A stretch of 6,156 bases of DNA from Rubrivivax sp. (GTDB lineage: Bacteria; Pseudomonadota; Gammaproteobacteria; Burkholderiales; Burkholderiaceae_C): contig JAUYAJ010000568.1 in NCBI GenBank assembly GCA_030693565.1, positions 1-6,156 on the forward strand, in the 5' to 3' direction. A model generated the notes under the pieces. The model had not been told where the DNA came from. It ran no database searches and was given only the letters and a program-made list of their open reading frames with translations. Shown one piece after another: positions 1 to 3,403 of the stretch. Both the position numbers and the translations under genes were made by a program. Each line of letters starts with the position of its first letter. Position 1 is the stretch's first letter.

Positions 1-1
1 A

Positions 2-715
2 CTGCGCAAGTCCCAAGAACGCGGCCACGCCGACCACGGCTGGCTCAACAGCTTCCACAGCTTTTCGTTTGCCGACTACCACGACCCGGCGCACATGGGC
101 GTGGGCAACCTGCGCGTCATCAACGAAGACCGCATCGCCCCGGGCACCGGTTTCGGCACCCATGGCCACCGCGACATGGAGATCGTCAGCTACGTGCTGT
201 CCGGCGCGCTGGCGCACAAAGACAGCATGGGCAACGGCCAGGCCGGCGCCGCCCAGGCCGGCGTCATCCGCCCCGGCGACGTCCAGCGCATGAGCGCCGG
301 CACCGGCGTCATGCACAGCGAGTTCAACCACGCCAGCGACCAGACCACGCATTTCTTGCAGATCTGGATCCTGCCGAGCCAGAACGGCATCGCGCCCGGC
401 TACGAGCAAAAGCACTTCGACGCTGCCAGCAAGCGCGGTGCGCTGCGCCTGGTGGCCTCGCCTGACGGCGGCGACGGCTCGGTGACCATCCACGCCGACG
501 CGTCGATCCGCGCCGGCCTTTTCGACGGTGCCGAGCGCGCCGAACTGGCGCTCGAGCCGCAGCGCCTGGCCTACGTGTTCCTGGTGCGCGGCGCGCTGCA
601 GGTCAACGGCCAGCCACTGCAAGCTGGCGACGCGGCGCGGCTCGACGGCGAATCGGCATTGCGGCTCGAAGCCGGGGTCGACGCCGAAGTGCTGGTGTTC
701 GACCTGGCGCGCTGA
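2..715 (+). CDS. Pirin family bicupin protein (5' partial)
   Basis: This is a pirin-family protein, a cytoplasmic metal-binding bicupin; bacterial members include quercetin 2,3-dioxygenase-type enzymes, though many have no proven substrate. The frame is open from base 2 and begins LRKSQERGHADHGW, the usual pirin N-terminus, so only the start codon and a few residues are missing. 237 residues are visible. Putative metal ligands are all present: His54 and His56 in GTHGHRDME, then His105 and Glu107 in GVMHSEFN (window numbering). The C-terminal cupin (about residues 140-237) is the less conserved half and ends in VLVFDLAR. A five-residue insertion lies between the two ligand pairs, generated by a 15-bp tandem duplication at 238-263. 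It is followed after 36 bp by a DoxX gene, then by a flavoprotein gene, suggesting one operon for redox or aromatic metabolism. The family is certain; the catalytic activity is inferred. Confidence 0.95.
   Translation: MRKSQERGHADHGWLNSFHSFSFADYHDPAHMGVGNLRVINEDRIAPGTGFGTHGHRDMEIVSYVLSGALAHKDSMGNGQAGAAQAGVIRPGDVQRMSAGTGVMHSEFNHASDQTTHFLQIWILPSQNGIAPGYEQKHFDAASKRGALRLVASPDGGDGSVTIHADASIRAGLFDGAERAELALEPQRLAYVFLVRGALQVNGQPLQAGDAARLDGESALRLEAGVDAEVLVFDLAR
238..263 (+). repeat. 15-bp tandem duplication inside the pirin gene
   Basis: CCAGGCCGGCG occurs at 238-248 and again at 253-263, a 15-nt period equal to five codons. It encodes QAGAA followed by QAG, just after the conserved HKDSMGNG motif and before VIRPGDVQRM. 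Pirins I know run almost directly from GNG to VIRPGDVQRM, so this looks like a recent in-frame slippage duplication in a surface loop. Confidence 0.7.
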
Positions 716-740
716 AGGCCGCACCCACCCCCAACCATCG

Positions 741-745
741 AAGGA
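741..745 (+). promoter_or_regulatory. Ribosome binding site that sets the DoxX start
   Basis: AAGGA ends six bases before the GTG at 752. The in-frame TTG at 746 directly abuts the AAGGA and would have no spacing, so GTG 752 is the likely start. Confidence 0.7.
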
Positions 746-751
746 TTGACC

Positions 752-1162
752 GTGAAGACTTACGCACCCATCGTCGTCATCGCCCGCGTGCTGCTGGCTT
801 TGATGTTCGTGCTCGCCGGATTCTCGAAATTCGGTGACCTCGGCGGCACCGCCGGCTACATCGCCAGCAAGGGTTTGCCGATGCCGCAAGTGCTGGCCTT
901 CCTGACCGCGGCACTCGAAGTCGTCGGCGGGCTGGCGCTGGCAATCGGCTTCCAGGCCCGCTGGGCCGCGCTCGCGCTGGCCTTGTTCACCTTGCTGGCT
1001 TCGGTGCTGTTCCACAATTTCTGGGCCGCTGCTGCCGATCAGCAGTTCGTTCAGCAGCTGATGTTCATGAAGAACCTGTCGATTGTCGGCGGCCTGCTGT
1101 TCGTTTTTTCGCTGGGCGCCGGTCCGGCCAGCATCGACGCCAGGCGCGCCGCCTCGGCCTGA
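752..1162 (+). CDS. DoxX family inner-membrane protein
   Basis: A 136-residue DoxX-family membrane protein. DoxX proteins are small four-helix membrane proteins; some are subunits of quinone-linked oxidoreductases, but most are uncharacterised. Hydrophobic segments lie at about residues 7-24, 46-66, 70-90 and 107-122. The typical N-terminal RVLLALMFVLAGFSKF is present, as are Glu56 in helix 2, LFHNFW at the end of helix 3 and FMKNLSIVGGLL in helix 4. GTG at 752 is chosen over TTG at 746 because of Shine-Dalgarno spacing. The gene sits 36 bp after the pirin gene and 49 bp before a flavodoxin-fold gene, all on the same strand without an intervening terminator, so co-transcription is likely. Pirin-DoxX neighbours are familiar in Proteobacteria, but the physiological substrate of this set is unknown. 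Length and topology are normal for the family. Confidence 0.93.
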   Translation: MKTYAPIVVIARVLLALMFVLAGFSKFGDLGGTAGYIASKGLPMPQVLAFLTAALEVVGGLALAIGFQARWAALALALFTLLASVLFHNFWAAAADQQFVQQLMFMKNLSIVGGLLFVFSLGAGPASIDARRAASA

Positions 1163-1199
1163 GCCGCTGCGCAGCCGCCACCTCCTCCCTACCCACCGA

Positions 1200-1205
1200 A
1201 AGAGA
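1200..1205 (+). promoter_or_regulatory. Ribosome binding site of the flavoprotein gene
   Basis: AAGAGA ends six bases before ATG 1212. It supports this start over upstream in-frame starts, such as the one at 1083 that overlaps the DoxX gene. Confidence 0.55.
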
Positions 1206-1211
1206 TCGAGC

Positions 1212-1787
1212 ATGAACCAGACAGTCATCGTTTATCACAGCGGCTACGGCCACACGCAGAAGGTTGCCCAAGCCGTGGCTGCGGGCGGCGGCGGCACGCT
1301 GCTGGCCATCGACGCCGAAGGCAACTTGCCCGAAGGCGGCTGGGAGCAATTGGCGGCGGCGCGCGCCATCGTCTTCGGATCACCCACCTATATGGGCAGC
1401 GTCAGCTGGCAGTTCAAGAAGTTCGCCGACGCGTCGAGCAAGCCCTGGTACAGCCAGGCCTGGCGCAACAAGCTCGCCGCCGGCTTCACCAATTCGGCGA
1501 CGCTGAATGGCGACAAGCTGTCGACGCTGAACTACATGTTCACGCTGTCGCAGCAGCACGGCATGCTGTGGGCCGGCATGGGCATGAAGGCGCCCAACCA
1601 CAAGGCGGCGACGCGCGACGACATCAACAACCTGGGCGGCTACAGCGGCTTGATGACGCAGACGCCTTCCGACGCATCGGCCGACGAGATGGTGGCCGGC
1701 GACCTGGCCACGGCCTTCGCTTTTGGCGAGCGTGTGGCTGAAGCCGCCGCGCTGTTTGTCGCAGACCGCGACAGGGTCTCCCTGTAG
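1212..1787 (+). CDS. WrbA-like flavodoxin-fold FMN protein, probable NAD(P)H:quinone oxidoreductase type
   Basis: A 191-residue soluble flavodoxin-fold protein. The N-terminal beta strand VIVYHSGYGHT leads into the phosphate-binding loop (residues 10-15, S-G-Y-G-H-T) that holds FMN in flavodoxins and WrbA. A second FMN-contacting loop follows at residues 55-73 (FGSPTYMG then SWQFKKFAD), matching the G-[ST]-P-T-x-x-G pattern of WrbA and NADPH-dependent FMN reductases. The segment at 109-123 (MFTLSQQHGMLWAGM) corresponds to the region after beta-4 in WrbA, where a histidine lies near the flavin. The family reduces quinones with NAD(P)H in two-electron steps, but other flavodoxin-like oxidoreductases cannot be excluded. 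Start ATG 1212 has an SD-like AAGAGA; an upstream extension would overlap the DoxX gene and gives an unlike sequence. It is the last gene of the pirin-DoxX-flavoprotein set; no T-rich terminator is visible after its TAG. Confidence 0.88.
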   Translation: MNQTVIVYHSGYGHTQKVAQAVAAGGGGTLLAIDAEGNLPEGGWEQLAAARAIVFGSPTYMGSVSWQFKKFADASSKPWYSQAWRNKLAAGFTNSATLNGDKLSTLNYMFTLSQQHGMLWAGMGMKAPNHKAATRDDINNLGGYSGLMTQTPSDASADEMVAGDLATAFAFGERVAEAAALFVADRDRVSL

Positions 1788-1790
1788 GCA

Positions 1791-1820
1791 TTGAAGAATC
1801 TGCCGGGCCCGGCCTAGACT
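1791..1820 (+). promoter_or_regulatory. Candidate promoter of the 1851 gene, with a palindrome in its spacer
   Basis: TTGAAG at 1791-1796 and TAGACT at 1815-1820 are separated by 18 bases and resemble sigma-70 -35 and -10 hexamers (4/6 matches each). The spacer holds a perfect 12-bp palindrome, GCCGGGCCCGGC, at 1802-1813, which could be an operator or chance in GC-rich DNA. It is the only promoter-like site in the 63-bp gap and suggests the next gene is transcribed separately from the operon before it. Confidence 0.4.
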
Positions 1821-1837
1821 CGCTGCTCCAGCTTGAC

Positions 1838-1843
1838 GGAGGA
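1838..1843 (+). promoter_or_regulatory. Strong ribosome binding site that sets start 1851
   Basis: GGAGGA is followed by seven bases and ATG 1851. The alternative TTG at 1833 lies upstream of this Shine-Dalgarno sequence and would encode it, so it is rejected. Confidence 0.85.
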
Positions 1844-1850
1844 CTCGACG

Positions 1851-2255
1851 ATGGCCCTGAAACGTTTGACCAAAGGCGACCATCCGCAGTCGTTCGGTGC
1901 CTTCAAGCCGGTCGGCCATGCCGTCGTCGGCTTGCCGGATGAGGCGTGCGCCATCGCGGTGGTGCACGACCTGCTGCAAGCCGGCTTCGACGCCGAGGAC
2001 ATCCTCGAATACAGCGCCGCCGAAGAGCGCGCCGAGATGGCGAGCATGCTGCAGCACACCAGCAACTTCGCTGGCTTCGGCTACGAGCTGACCTTGATGC
2101 GGCGCTACCAGCAGCTGGCGCAGCAAGGCGCGAGCTGGCTGGTCGTCTTCGCGCCCGAGCCCAAGCAGGCGGCGACGGTGGCCGAGGTCGCCAAGCGCCA
2201 CGGCGCGCTGACCGCCGAGAAATACCACCGGCTGGTCATCGAAGACTTGATCTGA
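1851..2255 (+). CDS. Small conserved-looking alpha/beta protein of unknown function (possible GSP17M/YflT-like)
   Basis: A 134-residue soluble protein that I cannot name with certainty. No signal peptide or membrane helix is visible. The sequence suggests two beta-alpha units: a strand at about 22-28 (GHAVVGL) with a helix ADEACAI-type at 30-44, then AGFDAEDILEYS (44-55). A Met/Arg-rich middle follows with GFGYELTLMRRYQQLA (75-90). The second unit is WLVVFAPEPKQA (96-107), the helix VAEVAKRHGAL (110-120), and KYHRLVIEDL at the C-terminus. The pattern of a helix ending in AGF followed by D-I/V, then a VV-strand, helix, K/R-HGA, resembles general stress protein 17M/YflT-type domains; this is inference from pattern only. 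The translation signals are strong. It has its own promoter-like region, is followed by a hairpin, and faces a convergent PEP-CTERM gene, so it is probably monocistronic. Codon use is typical of its neighbours, supporting a real native gene. Confidence 0.85.
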   Translation: MALKRLTKGDHPQSFGAFKPVGHAVVGLPDEACAIAVVHDLLQAGFDAEDILEYSAAEERAEMASMLQHTSNFAGFGYELTLMRRYQQLAQQGASWLVVFAPEPKQAATVAEVAKRHGALTAEKYHRLVIEDLI

Positions 2256-2272
2256 GCGGCTTGGCAAGGCGT

Positions 2273-2293
2273 GGCCGCCGTGGCACGGCGGCC
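2273..2293. terminator. Perfect hairpin between convergent genes, possible bidirectional terminator
   Basis: Two perfect 10-bp arms, GGCCGCCGTG (2273-2282) and CACGGCGGCC (2284-2293), flank a single G. A realistic hairpin has nine base pairs and a three-base loop. It starts 17 bp after the TGA of the 1851 gene and lies 29 bp beyond the stop of the convergent PEP-CTERM gene. Neither side has a T-run, so it is not a classic intrinsic terminator; it could block 3' exonucleases or help factor-dependent termination on both strands. Confidence 0.5.
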
Positions 2294-2322
2294 GCGCTGC
2301 CGCCGCTTTCAGCCGCGCGCCG

Positions 2323-2997
2323 TCACGCGGTTCGACGCCGCCGCACGACCACGCCACCCAGCATGGCCGCGGTCACCTGCGCCAGCGAGCCGGGCTCGGG
2401 CACCGTCGACGCTGAACTGAGCGCTGAGCGGCCGACGCGGATGTTGTCCACCGCCGCGCCGCTGTAGCCACTTTGCAGGTTGGCACTGCCGAAGGCGAAG
2501 TAGCGCACTTCGTCGAAGCCGGCGCTGTCGGCCAGGCCAATCACCTGGACGCCCGCGGTGGTGAAGTTGCCCGCGCCGGTCATCGCAGCGTTGTTGAAGG
2601 TCTGCCAGTAGCCGAAGATGCTGCTGGAACTGACGCCGCTGCCGGCGGCAAACTCGATCGCGAAGAAGTCCGAGTTGTCGGCCATGCGCATGCTGACATA
2701 GGCGTTCTGGCCCACGGTGTACATGTAGTTGCCGGAGAAGCCAGGGTAGAAGCCCACGTGATAGCTGCAGCCGGCATAGCCGCAGCCATTGTTGTTGGTG
2801 CTGCCGGTGGAGGCCAGCCGCATGCCGTCTTCGACGTAAGTGCTGAGCATGCTGGTGTTGGCCGTGAAGTTCACGCTGTTCGTCACCTGCAGCACGGCGG
2901 AGCCGGTGCCGGTGGTTTGCACGACGGCGGCGCCGGCGCTGGCCGCGCTGGCGGCCAGCAGACAGGCCAGGGTCGATCTCGACAGTTTGTGTTTCAT
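2323..2997 (-). CDS. PEP-CTERM sorting domain-containing secreted protein
   Basis: A 224-residue exported protein of the PEP-CTERM class. Such proteins leave by the Sec route, and their C-terminal tail is processed by an exosortase (EpsH/XrtA type); they are associated with exopolysaccharide and extracellular matrix. The N-terminus has KHK, a hydrophobic core TLACLLAASAAS and a likely signal peptidase site after AGA at residues 21-23. The tail begins VPEPGS at 199-204, continues with a short hydrophobic stretch (AAMLGGVVV, 212-220 region) and ends RRRRTA, the diagnostic sorting signal. The body is Ser/Gly/Asn/Thr rich and contains NNNGCGYAGCSYHVG with Cys72 and Cys77, a possible disulfide, and FDEVRYFAFGSA followed by VDNIRVG, a pattern common in beta-sandwich PEP-CTERM proteins. 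The hydrophobic segment is short and carries Gln207 and Thr211, so it is weaker than most. The ligand is unknown. No exosortase or polysaccharide gene is in the window. Confidence 0.92.
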   Translation of the reverse strand: MKHKLSRSTLACLLAASAASAGAAVVQTTGTGSAVLQVTNSVNFTANTSMLSTYVEDGMRLASTGSTNNNGCGYAGCSYHVGFYPGFSGNYMYTVGQNAYVSMRMADNSDFFAIEFAAGSGVSSSSIFGYWQTFNNAAMTGAGNFTTAGVQVIGLADSAGFDEVRYFAFGSANLQSGYSGAAVDNIRVGRSALSSASTVPEPGSLAQVTAAMLGGVVVRRRRTA

Positions 2998-3001
2998 CTT
3001 T

Positions 3002-3007
3002 TCCTTT
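3002..3007 (-). promoter_or_regulatory. Ribosome binding site of the PEP-CTERM gene
   Basis: On the minus strand AAAGGA ends four bases before ATG (2997-2995), which fixes the start at 2997 and places the signal peptide at the exact N-terminus. Confidence 0.7.
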
Positions 3008-3403
3008 GTTGGCGTGGTTCGTTGGGATGGGATTGGCCAGACGGCGGCGCCGCTTGGCCGGTAGGGCGGCGCACGCCGTCAGGCCGCGCAGCGTTCGTGG
3101 TCATGCTTGGATTGGTTGCCTGAGTTCGAGCGGCGTGAACGGTTGAGGAGGCTTTGCAATCGATGCCTTTTCGCGGGGCTGTCCCGCTTGCGAACGAGTA
3201 TGTTGTTGCGCTCCCGCGCCGTGCAGGCCGGTTGGCGGCGGCTGCGCACAAACGCACGCGCAGAGTTCACGCCCGGCGCTGCTTTCGCGGTCATGCGCGC
3301 TTCAGTGGCAGAAAGCGGGCGCGGCCAGGGCAGGACGGCGGCGCCGCCGCAACGCCCGGCGGCCTCCTAGAATGCCCGGTTCCGCCCCGCTCGCAGGCCT
3401 TCC
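3008..3403. other. Divergent intergenic region without a convincing gene
   Basis: About 400 bp separate the PEP-CTERM start from the uvrA start. Open frames here are short, Arg-rich and overlap each other or uvrA. The best start (ATG 3163, GGAGG 12 bases upstream) gives an unconvincing basic peptide running into uvrA in another frame. GACGGCGGCGCCGC occurs twice, at 3040-3053 and 3334-3347, with 13 of its bases also at 2923-2935 inside the PEP-CTERM gene; the second copy forms most of a 12-bp palindrome at 3337-3348 just before the uvrA -10-like site. No LexA-type CTGT-N8-ACAG box was seen. The region must hold both divergent promoters, but only the uvrA one gave a candidate. Confidence 0.6.
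3366..3373 (+). promoter_or_regulatory. -10-like element before uvrA
   Basis: CCTAGAAT contains TAGAAT (5/6 to the sigma-70 -10 hexamer) and ends 30 bases before ATG 3404. No recognisable -35 hexamer lies 16-18 bases upstream; that region is GC-only. A near-identical CCTAGACT sits at the same distance before the 1851 gene. Confidence 0.4.

Noticed and set aside
1380..2357. A 325-codon minus-strand frame spanning the flavoprotein and the 1851 gene
   Set aside because: It overlaps two well-supported genes, crosses their intergenic region and encodes a low-complexity Arg/His/Gln-rich sequence with no domain.
2473..3123. A 216-codon plus-strand frame opposite the PEP-CTERM gene
   Set aside because: Its composition (AHVxA-, GGAGAG-type runs) is that of an antisense shadow. 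The minus-strand product has a signal peptide and a PEP-CTERM tail.
3040..3347. Repeated GACGGCGGCGCCGC as a protein-binding or mobile repeat
   Set aside because: The motif is composed of GGC/GCC units, common by chance in this base composition, and part of it also occurs inside the PEP-CTERM gene. The copies share no flanking sequence.
3008..3403. LexA (SOS) operator upstream of uvrA
   Set aside because: CTGT occurs at 3179-3182 but no ACAG follows eight bases later, so no CTGT-N8-ACAG box is present by eye.
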